A stretch of 64,000 nt of DNA from an uncultured Anaerolineae bacterium (GTDB lineage Bacteria > Chloroflexota > Anaerolineae > Promineifilales > Promineifilaceae), in NCBI GenBank assembly GCA_937943625.1, contig CALEAD010000016.1:98010-162009 (forward strand). The letters run 5' to 3'. Under the pieces are notes generated by a model. That model was given only the letters and a program-made list of their open reading frames with translations. It made no database searches and had not been told where the DNA came from. A program made the translations under genes and the position numbers. This document shows, piece after piece, positions 10,183-19,112 of this stretch. Each line of letters opens with the position of its first letter. Position 1 is the stretch's first letter.

Positions 10183-11424
10183 TCAGGCAAATGCCAGCTC
10201 TTGCTCCATTTCTTGCGCCAGCGCCACGCCAATACGCGCAATGCCCAGCTCAATCTGTTCCGGTTGGGCATTCGAGAAATTCAGGCGCATCGTATTACGG
10301 CCGTCGCCATGCGGGTGAAACACCACGCCCGGCACAAACGCCACATTTTGCGCAATCGCCCGCTCCAACACCTTCGCCGCATCCATACCTTCCGGCAGGC
10401 GCACCCACAGGAACAGGCCGCCTTGTGGCCGTGTCCAGCTTACGCCCGGCGGAAAGTGGCGCTCCATAGCTGCCAGCATTACATCGCGCCGCTCGCGGTA
10501 CACGCGCCGGATCAGGCGCACATGCTCCTTCAAAAAGCCATCCTTCACCACTTCATAAGCAATCATCTGGTTAATCGAGCTGGTGTGCAGGTCCATGCCC
10601 TGCTTTGCCATCACGCAGCGCTGAATCACGCCACGTGGCGCCACAACCCAGGCCAGGCGCAGCCCCGGCGCCAGCGTCTTTGAAAAGGTACTCATGTAGA
10701 TGACATTCCCGCGCTCAAAGTGATGGTTTTCACCATTCAACTTCTGTGCATCCAGCACCACCAATGGTGGGATGTGCTCCCCCTCAAAGCGCAGTTCGCC
10801 ATAGGGGTCATCTTCAATAATTGGGCAGCCATAGTGGTCGGCAATGCGCACCAATGCTTCGCGCCGTTCTCGCGCCAGGGTAAAGCCACCAGGGTTGTGA
10901 AAGTTTGGCAGCACATACATAAACTTCGGCCCGGCGCACAGCGCGTCTTCCAAAGAATCCAGGCACAACCCCTCATCATCTGTGGGAACTGTCACGTAGT
11001 CAGCCTGATAAGCATTCCACGCTTGCAACGCCCCCAGGTAAGTGGGCTTTTCTGTCAATATCTTGTCGCCAGGGTTGATCAGAATCTTGCCAATAATGTC
11101 TAGTCCCTGCTGCGACCCACTGGTGATTAAAATATTTTCGACGCTAGCATGAATGCCATAACCGGCCATCTTATCCACAATGTACTGGCGCAGCGGCAGA
11201 TAGCCTTCGGTGGTGCTGTATTGCAGTGCCTTGCTGCCATGTTCGGCCAACACGCGTCGCGACGCCTCATCAAACTGTTTGACGGGAAAAAGCTCTGGCG
11301 CAGGTAGCCCCCCGGCAAAAGAGATAAGGCCAGGGCGCTCGGTTAGCTTGAGCAGTTCGCGAATGGCCGAACTGCCCATGCGCTCCATGCGCTGCGCGTA
11401 CCGGTGTTTCCAGGGTGTCGTCAT
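10183..11424 (-). CDS. PLP-dependent aminotransferase, LysN/class I-II (2-aminoadipate type)
   Basis: 413 residues, fold-type I aminotransferase. The PLP lysine is K249 in STFSKTLAPG. The PNFHNPGG loop (173-180) and EDDPYG (204-209) are the cofactor-contacting motifs of the class I/II group related to LysN and to the catalytic half of MocR proteins; no DNA-binding domain is present. It should convert an amino acid to its 2-oxoacid. Its position inside the 2-oxoacid:ferredoxin oxidoreductase operon suggests that it supplies that enzyme's substrate, probably branched-chain or aromatic. The leader carries the modular repeat (copy A) ending in AAGGGAG, which forms the Shine-Dalgarno. The exact substrate is not visible. 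Confidence 0.88.
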   Translation of the reverse strand: MTTPWKHRYAQRMERMGSSAIRELLKLTERPGLISFAGGLPAPELFPVKQFDEASRRVLAEHGSKALQYSTTEGYLPLRQYIVDKMAGYGIHASVENILITSGSQQGLDIIGKILINPGDKILTEKPTYLGALQAWNAYQADYVTVPTDDEGLCLDSLEDALCAGPKFMYVLPNFHNPGGFTLARERREALVRIADHYGCPIIEDDPYGELRFEGEHIPPLVVLDAQKLNGENHHFERGNVIYMSTFSKTLAPGLRLAWVVAPRGVIQRCVMAKQGMDLHTSSINQMIAYEVVKDGFLKEHVRLIRRVYRERRDVMLAAMERHFPPGVSWTRPQGGLFLWVRLPEGMDAAKVLERAIAQNVAFVPGVVFHPHGDGRNTMRLNFSNAQPEQIELGIARIGVALAQEMEQELAFA

Positions 11425-11430
11425 AATTTG

Positions 11431-11553
11431 CTCCCTTGAAAATGATCGCCGACCACTGACGGCTGACCGCCGACGGCCGTCTACGATCAGCAGTCTATCT
11501 TGTAAAATAAAATGGAACCTGCGTTACGTTCTCATGTGTGGTGGTGCGCCCAC
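11431..11553 (-). repeat. Modular leader repeat, copy A (upstream of aminotransferase)
   Basis: Read on the minus strand: a CACCACCACA block with GTAACGCAGGTT (11514-11553), a variable middle, GACGGCCGTCGGCGG, then GATCATTTTCAAGGGAG, which is the Shine-Dalgarno of the aminotransferase. The same order recurs at 27685 and 57677 (minus) and 60636 (plus), and the 3' block alone at 41671. Confidence 0.75.
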
Positions 11554-11566
11554 TGATAAAGTCTCC

Positions 11567-12364
11567 CTAATCTCTCTTACCACGCTTCGTGCTTTGCAAC
11601 GATTCAGGCACTTTATAATCACCCAACGGGTAAACGGGAAGCATGTTGTCACGCACCCAGCTCAGCGCCTCATTAGGCGTCATCTTCCAGTTGGTGGGGC
11701 AAGAGGAGAGCAGCTCGACAATGCTGAAACCCAGCCCCTGCTGCTGCACAGTAAACGCGGTCTGGATCGCTTTTTTGGCCTGAAGCACATGGCGGGCATC
11801 ATGCATGCTGCGGCGCACGCTGTAGGCGGTGCCGGGAATGGCCGCCAGCAGTTCCGCTACATGGATGGGGTTGCCGGTCAGCCTGACGTCACGGCCAAAT
11901 GGGGAGGAAGTAGTCTCCTGGCCGGGCAGGGTAGTGGGAGCCATTTGCCCGCCGGTCATGCCGTAGATAGCGTTGTTGATAAAGATGACGGTGATATTTT
12001 CGCCACGAATGGCGGCGTGCATCGTTTCGGCCAGGCCAATGGAGGCCAGGTCGCCATCTCCCTGGTAGGTGAAGACGATTTTGTCGGGATGGACGCGCTT
12101 GATGCCGGTGGCCATGGCACAGGCACGGCCGTGTGCCGCTTCGGCCGCGTCTACGTCAAAGTATTTGTAGGAAAAGACGGAGCAGCCAACAGAAGCAACC
12201 AGGATGGTATCGTTTTGCAGCCTTAGCTCATCCAGCACTTCGGCCACCAGGCGATGAGCGGTGCCGTGGGTGCAGCCGGGGCAATAGTGGGTGTAGAGTT
12301 CAGCCAGAGAATCTGGCCGCTGATAGACCAGTTTTTCCGTCGGTTCAACGAGTTGGGTGACCAT
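11567..12364 (-). CDS. 2-oxoacid:ferredoxin oxidoreductase, beta (TPP-binding) subunit
   Basis: 265 residues. It binds thiamine pyrophosphate through the GDGDLASIG motif and the downstream [11 protein letters not shown] segment. Conserved cysteines in YCPGCTHG (28 and 31), with a further Cys in SVGCS, are the cluster ligands typical of beta chains of the KOR/VOR family. It overlaps the 3' end of the alpha subunit gene by 20 bp, implying tight coupling. Together with the alpha, gamma and delta chains it forms the oxidoreductase that yields acyl-CoA, CO2 and reduced ferredoxin. Confidence 0.92.
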   Translation of the reverse strand: MVTQLVEPTEKLVYQRPDSLAELYTHYCPGCTHGTAHRLVAEVLDELRLQNDTILVASVGCSVFSYKYFDVDAAEAAHGRACAMATGIKRVHPDKIVFTYQGDGDLASIGLAETMHAAIRGENITVIFINNAIYGMTGGQMAPTTLPGQETTSSPFGRDVRLTGNPIHVAELLAAIPGTAYSVRRSMHDARHVLQAKKAIQTAFTVQQQGLGFSIVELLSSCPTNWKMTPNEALSWVRDNMLPVYPLGDYKVPESLQSTKRGKRD

Positions 12365-13454
12365 TTTTTCCCTCCAGGATGGTTTTTGGCAAACGGCCGT
12401 TGCCGTTGACGAGTTCTGCTAAGGCCGTTTCGATCTCTTCTGGCATGGGCACCACACCCCCCATACGGCCGTAAAAATGCACTGGCACGTCTCGCCCCAC
12501 TGCCAGCCGCACATCTTGCAACATTTGCCCGGCATTCATCTCCGTCACCAGGAAGGCTTTAATTCGGCCGCTGTCTGCCAGCTCGCTGAGCTGTTTTTCT
12601 GGGAACGGCCACAGGGTAATGGGACGGAAGAGACCAACGGCAATCCCCTGGCGACGCAGATTTTGCACGGCCGTTTTCGCAATCCGCCCCACCGTGCCAA
12701 ACGCCACCACCACGTACTCCGCATCCTCTAGCTGGTAAGCCTCATAGCGTACTTCGCGTTGGGCAATCAGCGCCAGCTTGGCTTGCAGCTTTTGGTTAAA
12801 CGCCTCCAGCAGGTCAGCACTGAGGTAGATAGAGCTGATGATGTTTTGCGGCCGTTCCCCCTTACCCGTCAGCGCCCATTCAGGGCGCGGACGCAAAGCG
12901 CGCATGGGCGGCAGCTCCGCCGGCTCCATCATTTGCCCCAGCGTGCCATCCGCCACCACAAAGACCAGCGTGCGATACACATCTGCCAGGTCAAACGCCA
13001 ACACCGTCAGGTCAATCGCTTCCTGAATGTTGGCCGGAGCCAGTACAATGGGGTGATAGTCGCCATGCCCGGCGCTTTTCACCAACTGATTATAGTCACC
13101 CTGGCTGGGCTGAATGTTGCCCAGGCCGGGGCCGCCGCGTACCACATCCACAATCACTGCCGGCACTTCCGACCCCACAATATAGCTCAGCCCCTCCTGC
13201 ATCAGGCTGATGCCGGGGCTGCTAGAAGAGGTCATGGCGCGTGCGCCCGCCGAGGCCGCGCCGTAGACCATGTTAATGGCCGCCACTTCGCTTTCTGATT
13301 GCAAAAAGACACGGCCCAGTTCCAACATGCGGCTAGACATATGCTCCAGCAATTCCGTTTGCGGCGTGATCGGATAGCCAAAATAGGCTTCGCACCCGGC
13401 GCGCACGGCCGCTTCGGCAATGGCAATGTTTCCTTTCAACAATTCTTTGCTCAT
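12345..13454 (-). CDS. vorB: 2-oxoacid:ferredoxin oxidoreductase, alpha subunit (VorB type)
   Basis: 369 residues, the usual length for the alpha chain. Features include the N-terminal [14 protein letters not shown] and YPITPQTE motifs, the central [10 protein letters not shown] loop with RGGPGLGN, and a C-terminal transketolase-like domain. The sequence most resembles the VorB group (3-methyl-2-oxobutanoate:ferredoxin oxidoreductase), so branched-chain 2-oxoacids are the likely substrates; 2-oxoglutarate cannot be excluded. It overlaps the ferredoxin-subunit gene by 4 bp at its start and the beta gene by 20 bp at its end. Confidence 0.9.
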   Translation of the reverse strand: MSKELLKGNIAIAEAAVRAGCEAYFGYPITPQTELLEHMSSRMLELGRVFLQSESEVAAINMVYGAASAGARAMTSSSSPGISLMQEGLSYIVGSEVPAVIVDVVRGGPGLGNIQPSQGDYNQLVKSAGHGDYHPIVLAPANIQEAIDLTVLAFDLADVYRTLVFVVADGTLGQMMEPAELPPMRALRPRPEWALTGKGERPQNIISSIYLSADLLEAFNQKLQAKLALIAQREVRYEAYQLEDAEYVVVAFGTVGRIAKTAVQNLRRQGIAVGLFRPITLWPFPEKQLSELADSGRIKAFLVTEMNAGQMLQDVRLAVGRDVPVHFYGRMGGVVPMPEEIETALAELVNGNGRLPKTILEGKNGHPTR

Positions 13455-13711
13455 GCCGGGACTCCTTTTAGCACGGGCTGCGCTTTGGGCGCAGGCACAT
13501 CACGGTAAACGGTAATGCAGCCGTCAGGGCAAACGACGGCGCAGAGGGCACAGCCGGTACACTCATGCCGGGGGTCTACCAGCATGGCAGGACGGTACCC
13601 TTTACCATTAAAAAAGTTTCCCATTTCAATTACGTGTTGCGGGCACGCTTCCAGGCAAAGTTCACACCCTTTGCAGCGTTCCACGTCAATGACAATACGA
13701 CCTGTAGCCAT
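13451..13711 (-). CDS. 2-oxoacid:ferredoxin oxidoreductase, delta subunit (2x[4Fe-4S] ferredoxin)
   Basis: 86 residues with two classic [4Fe-4S] motifs, [12 protein letters not shown] and [12 protein letters not shown]. This is the electron-wiring delta chain of four-subunit 2-oxoacid:ferredoxin oxidoreductases. I use the ATG at 13711 because GGAGG lies seven bases before it; the ATG two codons upstream (13717) would leave almost no spacing. It is the first gene of the operon delta-alpha-beta-aminotransferase-gamma, so the promoter should be in the 13712-14235 region. Confidence 0.92.
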   Translation of the reverse strand: MATGRIVIDVERCKGCELCLEACPQHVIEMGNFFNGKGYRPAMLVDPRHECTGCALCAVVCPDGCITVYRDVPAPKAQPVLKGVPA

Positions 13712-14235
13712 GAACATTCCTCCATAAGGGTAGGGTATCTTGTATTCCCATCAGCTTATCGGTTTGCCTGGTGGATCGGGTCACAGCGAACAGGCTATAC
13801 CTGTTTATGATGTGATCTGTACGTGCGCCCCCGTGAGCAATGACCGGTAAGCAAAGCAAAAATGCACCCTGCACGGGTACCCGTTGGGCGTGTACGGTTG
13901 AAGTGTGCACAAACTGATTTTTGAAACTATCTGCGTTTCGCGTGCGGTTGCGTTTTGCATCAATGCTAGTATGTCAGAAACGGCCGTTGCTCCCTAGTGA
14001 CTAATTGCAGGCTTTATAATGAGGAATGTCACAATTAGCGGAATTGTCTAATTGACAGGGCAGGCTATTGTGCAATTTACGCAAAAAGGAGGGGTTGGTG
14101 CGTGGGGCTTGCTGCCCCAGGAAACCTCATGCGTGAGCGCATCCCCACGTGAAAACATAACCCAAGTCTACTGGCAACGAGCGGTCGACGGTCAGCCGTC
14201 GGCCGTCAGCGGTCGCAGACATGTGCAACCCGCTG
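13712..14235. other. Intergenic region between lut and oxidoreductase operons
   Basis: About 520 bp without a supported gene. It should contain the oxidoreductase operon promoter (minus strand), though no strong -35/-10 pair stands out. A compound hairpin lies at 14091-14160, an ACGGCCGT palindrome near 13979-13988, and a block of CGGTC/GACGG repeats at about 14180-14218 related to the modular leader repeat. Confidence 0.5.
14082..14160 (-). terminator. Compound hairpin with T-run downstream of lutC
   Basis: On the minus strand two local hairpins, ATGCG-CTCA-CGCAT and GGGGC-AGCAA-GCCCC, are enclosed by GTGGGG/CCCCAC and GGGTT/AACCC pairings, and the whole is followed by CCTTTTT. It lies about 75-150 nt past the lutC stop. 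It could be the lut terminator; the nested and partly exclusive pairings are more elaborate than a plain terminator needs. Confidence 0.4.
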
Positions 14236-14865
14236 CTACTCCTGGTAGAGAATCACGCTTAGCTGCTTTGGGCCATGTACGCCAATGGACATCGTCTGCT
14301 CGATGTCGGCCGTTTTGCTGGGGCCGCTGACAAACGTCATATTCGCCGGCATCTCGCCCCCTCGTGCTGCTATGAAGGTAAACAGGTCGGTGATCAACAA
14401 ACGCGCGGGCAGCAACACCACGTGAACGGGTGGTAACAGCGTCACCAGGCGGCTGCGCCCAGGGCCGCTGGCGATGAGCAGGGAACCAGTTTCGGCAATG
14501 GCGGCAGCGGCGCTGCTGAGGCCGACGTCGGCGGCTGCGGCAAACGCGCGCAAATCACCTGGGGTCTGCCCGACGATGTGCCATACCAGGTCGGGCCAGC
14601 GCGCGGCCGGGTCGAGGGCACTGAGGAGCAGTTCATCATTGGCTACCACCCGGCGCGCGCCCAGTTCGGCCAAAAGCTGGCCAAGCTGCCCACTTGCTTC
14701 TTCCAGGCTGGCAGCCAGGTAAACTTTGCCGTAAACGGCCGTGAGCGCTGCTGCAAACTGTTGCCCCAGGTCGTCAAACCGCTGCCGCGACTGCCAGGGG
14801 TGAGGAACATTCACCTCTCGACGCTGCGCCCGCAAACGCTGCAAAATTTCTGTTCTTGCCGTCAT
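14236..14865 (-). CDS. lutC: LUD-domain lactate utilisation protein C
   Basis: 209 residues forming a single LUD domain, the fold of LutC and of the N-terminal part of LutB. The motif around IAETGSLL and the SGPSKTADIE segment near the C-terminus are typical. LutC is part of the LutABC system that oxidises L-lactate to pyruvate in the cytoplasm. I start at the ATG at 14865, preceded by GGAAGGGT; the frame is open further upstream, but those residues are translated from the CTGGA repeat element. It is separated from lutB by 171 bp that contain that element. Confidence 0.88.
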   Translation of the reverse strand: MTARTEILQRLRAQRREVNVPHPWQSRQRFDDLGQQFAAALTAVYGKVYLAASLEEASGQLGQLLAELGARRVVANDELLLSALDPAARWPDLVWHIVGQTPGDLRAFAAAADVGLSSAAAAIAETGSLLIASGPGRSRLVTLLPPVHVVLLPARLLITDLFTFIAARGGEMPANMTFVSGPSKTADIEQTMSIGVHGPKQLSVILYQE

Positions 14866-14889
14866 GTTGCTACCCTTCCAATTATCCGA

Positions 14890-14984
14890 CTGGAGTCTGG
14901 CGAAATTTGTGCTAACCTCTGGCGCCGCAATGCGATTTGGCAAAGCGCGCTGCTCTGGCAGCCGGCAAAAATGTCAGTGTCCAG
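14890..14984 (+). mobile_element. CTGGA element copy 1 (about 95 bp, MITE-like), between lutB and lutC
   Basis: Begins CTGGAGTCTGGCG and ends GTCAGTGTCCAG; the ends are imperfect terminal inverted repeats. The interior matches the copies at 30724-30819 and, reversed, 41820-41914. There is no coding capacity, as expected for a miniature element moved by a transposase elsewhere. Confidence 0.75.
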
Positions 14985-15036
14985 TTTGTTTTTTGGTGGC
15001 GGGTGGCAGGTCGTTTTTGCCAGACCGCCAATAGCC

Positions 15037-16437
15037 TCACACCTCTCCCTGGCGCCAGAGTTCGCGGAAGGATTTGGCCGCCAGGTGGGGCAGCTGTCGC
15101 TCCCCGACCGGGTTGAGGGACGCCGGAAGGGTCAGACGGCCGTTTTGCAGCAACGGCCGTTGCCCCCATCGCCCCATCGCCGTGACAAACTGCCACACGC
15201 GGCTGCTGCGCATGGTCAGCGCCGCCCCCTGCTCCAGGAATTGCTCTACTGGTGAGGCCAGGCCCTGTGCCACCAGGTCAGCGCGCAGCTCTAGCAACAT
15301 GCGCGGCAAGTCAATGCGCGCCGGACACACCTCCTTACACGCGCCACAAAGAGAGCTGGCGTGGGGCAGCGCCGGGTACTTCTCCAGGCCAAACAGCAGA
15401 GGGCTGAGCACGGCGCCAATCGGGCCGCTGTAGGGACTGCCATAGGCGTGCCCACCCGCCTCGCGGTAGACCGGGCAGATATTCAGGCAGGCGCCGCAGC
15501 GAATACATTGGAGAATTTCCTCGTACTTGCTGCCAATGAGTTGGGAACGGCCGTTATCCAGCAGCACCACGTGTACCTCTTCTGGGCCATCGGGGTCGCC
15601 CGCGCGCTTTGGCCCGGTCACAACTGTGGTGTAAATGCTCATTGGCTGGCCGGTAGCGCTGCGCGCCAGCAGACTCAGCCACAGCGCCGCGTCGTCCCAG
15701 GTGGGGGCAATCTTCTCAATGCCGATGACGGCCACATGGACGGGAGGCGCGCTGGTCACCATACGGCCGTTGCCCTCATTCGTCACCAGCACCACGCTGC
15801 CCGTCTCTGCCACCGCCAGATTTCCGCCGCTGATGCCCATGCCCGCCGCCAGGAACTTTGCCCGTAGCATTTGCCGCGCAACGGCCGTTAGCGCCGGAAT
15901 ATCGGCCGGCAGCTCTGTTTGCCCCAGCTCTTGGGCAAAAAGGGCAGCCACCTGCTCCTTAGTTTTGTGAATGGCTGGGGCAATGATATGCGAAGGCGCC
16001 TCTCCCGCCAGTTGAATAATCCACTCGCCCAGGTCTGTTTCCACCGGCTGAATGCCCGCCTGCGCCAGCGCCGTGTTGAGGTGTATCTCCTCCGTCGCCA
16101 TAGATTTACTTTTGGTCACCAACGTCACGCCACGCCGCTGCGCAATCCCAGTCACAATGGCGCACGCCTCGGCGCCACCGCGCGCCCAGTGCACCTGTGC
16201 GCCAACGGCCGTTGCCTGCCGTTCAAACTGCTCCAGGTGCTGCGCCAGATTTGCCAGGGTTGCGGCGCGCATCGCCTTAAACTGGTCGCGCATCGCCTCT
16301 ACCCAGGGCAGTTTGGCCAACGCCGCCGCACGCGCGGTGCAAAAACGGCCGGTTGCCGCTTCCAGGGCGGTTTGCAGGCGCACATCCTCAATGGCAATGG
16401 TTGCCCTATCGCGAAATTCCCGCATCGTCGCCGTCAT
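15037..16437 (-). CDS. lutB: Iron-sulfur lactate utilisation protein B
   Basis: 466 residues: an N-terminal LUD domain (about 60-290, with AVAETGSVVLVTNEGN) followed by a ferredoxin-like domain with CIRCGACLNICP and CGACKEVCP cluster motifs. This matches LutB, which shuttles electrons during L-lactate oxidation. Its start overlaps the lutA stop by 4 bp (16434-16437), so the two are coupled. The C-terminal tail is family-typical. Confidence 0.93.
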   Translation of the reverse strand: MTATMREFRDRATIAIEDVRLQTALEAATGRFCTARAAALAKLPWVEAMRDQFKAMRAATLANLAQHLEQFERQATAVGAQVHWARGGAEACAIVTGIAQRRGVTLVTKSKSMATEEIHLNTALAQAGIQPVETDLGEWIIQLAGEAPSHIIAPAIHKTKEQVAALFAQELGQTELPADIPALTAVARQMLRAKFLAAGMGISGGNLAVAETGSVVLVTNEGNGRMVTSAPPVHVAVIGIEKIAPTWDDAALWLSLLARSATGQPMSIYTTVVTGPKRAGDPDGPEEVHVVLLDNGRSQLIGSKYEEILQCIRCGACLNICPVYREAGGHAYGSPYSGPIGAVLSPLLFGLEKYPALPHASSLCGACKEVCPARIDLPRMLLELRADLVAQGLASPVEQFLEQGAALTMRSSRVWQFVTAMGRWGQRPLLQNGRLTLPASLNPVGERQLPHLAAKSFRELWRQGEV

Positions 16438-17204
16438 TGTTCCTGCTCCTCCGCGTTCCCGCTTAGCGCTTCTTCCAGCGCCACTGCCAGGTGCTTCACC
16501 ACCAGCCCATCCCCTGGGCAGACCATGCCGCGCATCTGTTGCAGGCAGCCGGGATCAGCAGTAATGAGGGTGGTAACGGCCGTTTGCCGCGCCAGCCTGA
16601 GCTTTGCCACCGTCATCGCATTGCTCACCTCTGGCATTTTCACCGAGAACAAGCCACCAAAGCCACAGCAGCGCTCCGATTCCGCCATCTCCACAATCTC
16701 ATAGCCGGCGGCGCGCAGCGCCGCGCGCGGTTGTGCGCGCAGGTGCAACATCCGGTTCATGTGGCAAGAATCATGGTAGGTGATTGGCGATTTAGAACTT
16801 ACAAGAGGCATGGTCTCCAGTTTGTGATCTGCAAGAAAGTCGGGCGCAAATTTGGCCAAAAACTCGCTCAATTCATACGTTTTCGCCGCCACGCGCCTGG
16901 CTGCATAATACCAGCGCGGGTTGTCAGCCAATAAATGCGGGTACTCCAGGCGAATCATGGCAGTGCAAGAGCCACTGGGCAACACAATGGCCTCATACGG
17001 CTGCAGCAGCGCCACCGTGTGCTGCGCCAGCTCGCGCGCCTGGGTGCGATAGCCGCTGTTAAAGAAAGGTTGGCCGCAGCAAGTTTGTGCCTGGGGAAAT
17101 TCCACCTGGAACCCGGCGCGGCGCAGCAAACGGGCTGTGGCCACGCCCACTTCGGGCAGCGCCTGGTCAACAAGGCAGGTGACAAATAGGGCAATCGGGT
17201 TCAT
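16434..17204 (-). CDS. lutA: CCG-domain lactate utilisation protein A
   Basis: 256 residues with two CCG domains, seen as TCCGQPFFNSGY near residue 41 and RCCGFGG near residue 178, plus the paired SCTAMIR and CHMNRML segments. These cysteine-rich motifs bind Fe-S clusters in LutA/GlpC/HdrB-type proteins. First gene of lutABC. The ATG at 17204 lies 8 nt after a TATAAA box with TTGCTT 18 bp further upstream, so the mRNA is probably leaderless; a palindrome overlaps the -35 box (see site at 17231). Confidence 0.92.
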   Translation of the reverse strand: MNPIALFVTCLVDQALPEVGVATARLLRRAGFQVEFPQAQTCCGQPFFNSGYRTQARELAQHTVALLQPYEAIVLPSGSCTAMIRLEYPHLLADNPRWYYAARRVAAKTYELSEFLAKFAPDFLADHKLETMPLVSSKSPITYHDSCHMNRMLHLRAQPRAALRAAGYEIVEMAESERCCGFGGLFSVKMPEVSNAMTVAKLRLARQTAVTTLITADPGCLQQMRGMVCPGDGLVVKHLAVALEEALSGNAEEQEQ

Positions 17205-17212
17205 GGATATTC

Positions 17213-17246
17213 TTTATAGTACATGGGTTACAAGTTAAGCAACTTG
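17213..17246 (-). promoter_or_regulatory. lutABC promoter with overlapping palindromic operator
   Basis: Minus strand: -35 TTGCTT (17242-17237), 18-bp spacer, -10 TATAAA (17218-17213), start codon 8 nt later. The inverted repeat CAAGTT-AAGC-AACTTG (17231-17246) covers the -35 box, a good place for a repressor. No regulator gene is next to the operon. Confidence 0.6.
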
Positions 17247-17489
17247 ATACTTTGTCAAGGGCTATTGCCAAACGTGTCTGCTTGTTGGTGTTTAGACACA
17301 ATTTTTTAAGCGAGAGGCAAGCAAGTTACAAGCCAGACAGGTAATAAGTACTAAACAAGGGTATTGTACACGGCGTTTATTGATTTTAGCTCTAATCCTC
17401 ATTACAATATGTCAAATCAAGTATTGTCCAATCAACTGCAGCATTGTTGCCGGGTCATCTTCACTTCCAAACACCAAAAGGAGGGCTCT

Positions 17490-18410
17490 ATGGTCTGGAT
17501 ATCAGCGCTAGCGGCAGCAATTATTATACTCGTTTTAGCCTGGTTTCTGGCCAATGGCTTGGGTGTTGCTATTGTCTCAAGCATCTATATCGCCCTGGGC
17601 GTTGTGTACCTGTTGTATCGTTTTTGCTTCATTCACCTAAACGAAATGGAAGTAGGTGTCCTTTTTGATCGCGATGGCAATTTCTCCCGCTTCATTGACT
17701 CTGGTCACCATTTCATCAACCCCCTGGCCGAACACCTGACAGATAAACTGCCAAAGGGGCCGCAATCTAGCAAAGGAACGGCCCAGCAAATCCGCACCAG
17801 GGAAGGCATTCCGGTCAGCATCCAGTGGGATGTCTCTTTTTTCATAGATGTGCGCAAAATTTTGCCCGGCATCGAACATAAAATGGCGCGCGCGCTGCCA
17901 AAGTATGCGGTGAATATGGTAGGCGGGCGCATACTACATTCACTGCGCCACCTGGTCGAGGAAATGAGCATTGAGGAGCTGCATACCAAAAGCTCGATCA
18001 AGCAGCTAGAAGAGGCGTTGCGCCAGGAAGTATCGCGCCGCGTCAAAAATTTGGGAATTTTGGAAATAGACAAAAGCGACGTAAAGCTGGGGCCGATAAT
18101 GATGCCGCCCAATGTGGAGAAGGCGCTGGAAGCTAATTATGAGCTAAAGCTGCGCGTAGAGGCGCTTGACCTGCTGCAACAGGTTATCGGCAAATTTACG
18201 GACACGCACATGGCGCGGCTGGGGGAATTGGAGCGGCTACGCATTCTGGACAATGGCGACACGCAGTTCTATATGATGGAAACGTATGGCAAGGGGGAGG
18301 CAGCGCAACGGCCGTCACATGGCCCTAGAGGACAAGATGTGGGAGTGCCCATGCCTGCCCCAGGCCCGGACGGGCCACCTACCAGCGGGCCGCTACCGAA
18401 AGGAGATTAG
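17490..18410 (+). CDS. SPFH/Band 7 (stomatin-prohibitin) membrane protein
   Basis: 306 residues. Two hydrophobic stretches at the N-terminus (about 3-22 and 24-42) precede an SPFH domain beginning near EMEVGVLFDRDG and extending through the coiled RVKNLGILEIDKSDVK-type region. The C-terminus is Pro/Gly rich and probably disordered. Such proteins form oligomeric membrane scaffolds; the client is unknown. The start is the ATG at 17490, because AAAGGAGG precedes it; the 42 in-frame residues upstream are leader. It is convergent with the LysE-type gene, one base apart. Confidence 0.8.
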   Translation: MVWISALAAAIIILVLAWFLANGLGVAIVSSIYIALGVVYLLYRFCFIHLNEMEVGVLFDRDGNFSRFIDSGHHFINPLAEHLTDKLPKGPQSSKGTAQQIRTREGIPVSIQWDVSFFIDVRKILPGIEHKMARALPKYAVNMVGGRILHSLRHLVEEMSIEELHTKSSIKQLEEALRQEVSRRVKNLGILEIDKSDVKLGPIMMPPNVEKALEANYELKLRVEALDLLQQVIGKFTDTHMARLGELERLRILDNGDTQFYMMETYGKGEAAQRPSHGPRGQDVGVPMPAPGPDGPPTSGPLPKGD

Positions 18411-18411
18411 G

Positions 18412-19068
18412 TTACAGCCCCGTTGCCGCCAGCCAGAGCTGCCACAGACCAAAGGCGCACAAAGCCAGTGCGGAAAGCAGGCTCAATGCGCGGCTCAGGC
18501 GCGCATCCAGCCGCCCCGTGAAGGCGAAGAGAGCAACAAACGCAGCAAAGCCGCCCATCAGTGCGGCGTAGAAGCCGAGTAAGAAAGCCAGCCCAGAAAC
18601 GGCCGTTTGTCGCCAGCCAGACAGCAAAATCGGCCCGGCAATCGTTGCCCAAAAAATATAGGGGTTTGGGCTGAGCGCATTAATCAGCGCCGCCTTGAAC
18701 GTACCGCGCCATATGTTTTGCGTTTCGGCCGTTTGTGTTCCCATCGCAACATGTGCCCGGCGAAACGAGCGCCATGCCCCCCACGCCAGATACAATAAGA
18801 ACAGCCCACCCATCAGGCGCAGTAGCCACACAAGCCAATCCGGCATTTGCGTCAGCAGCAACAGCACCAAAGCAATAATTGGCCCATCACTGATCAATGG
18901 CGCCAATGACGCCGGCAGCGTCCGCCAGCCCCCATATCGCAACGTTTGCGAAAGCAAATATGCCTGAAACGGCCCTGGCTGTGCTGCCGCCGCCCCGCCC
19001 AGCAGCAGCCCTTGCCACAAGTAAATCAAGGTAGTATAACCATCCAGCGCAGGCCACAGGTCACTCAT
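18412..19068 (-). CDS. LysE/RhtB family amino acid exporter-like protein
   Basis: 218 residues with about six hydrophobic segments. The N-terminal GAAAAQPGPFQAYLL region corresponds to the Pro-Gly-P signature of LysE-type exporters, and NALSPNPYIFW matches the conserved N-P-K/N-P segment in the middle. Proteins of this family export amino acids; the substrate is unknown. The start could be the ATG at 19068 or the one at 19089; neither has a clear Shine-Dalgarno. It is divergent from the AI-2E transporter gene. Confidence 0.75.
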   Translation of the reverse strand: MSDLWPALDGYTTLIYLWQGLLLGGAAAAQPGPFQAYLLSQTLRYGGWRTLPASLAPLISDGPIIALVLLLLTQMPDWLVWLLRLMGGLFLLYLAWGAWRSFRRAHVAMGTQTAETQNIWRGTFKAALINALSPNPYIFWATIAGPILLSGWRQTAVSGLAFLLGFYAALMGGFAAFVALFAFTGRLDARLSRALSLLSALALCAFGLWQLWLAATGL

Positions 19069-19102
19069 GCGCCAGAGTATAAACAGCACCAGCGTTTTAC
19101 GC

Positions 19103-19108
19103 TATAAT
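19103..19108 (+). promoter_or_regulatory. -10 box for leaderless AI-2E transporter gene
   Basis: A perfect TATAAT lies 7 nt before the ATG at 19116. No good -35 was found at the proper distance. Confidence 0.45.
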
Positions 19109-19112
19109 CGCA

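Noticed and set aside
14082..14160. Possible known riboswitch (c-di-GMP, fluoride, SAM types)
   Set aside because: None of the conserved core sequences I know is present; kept only as a compound hairpin.
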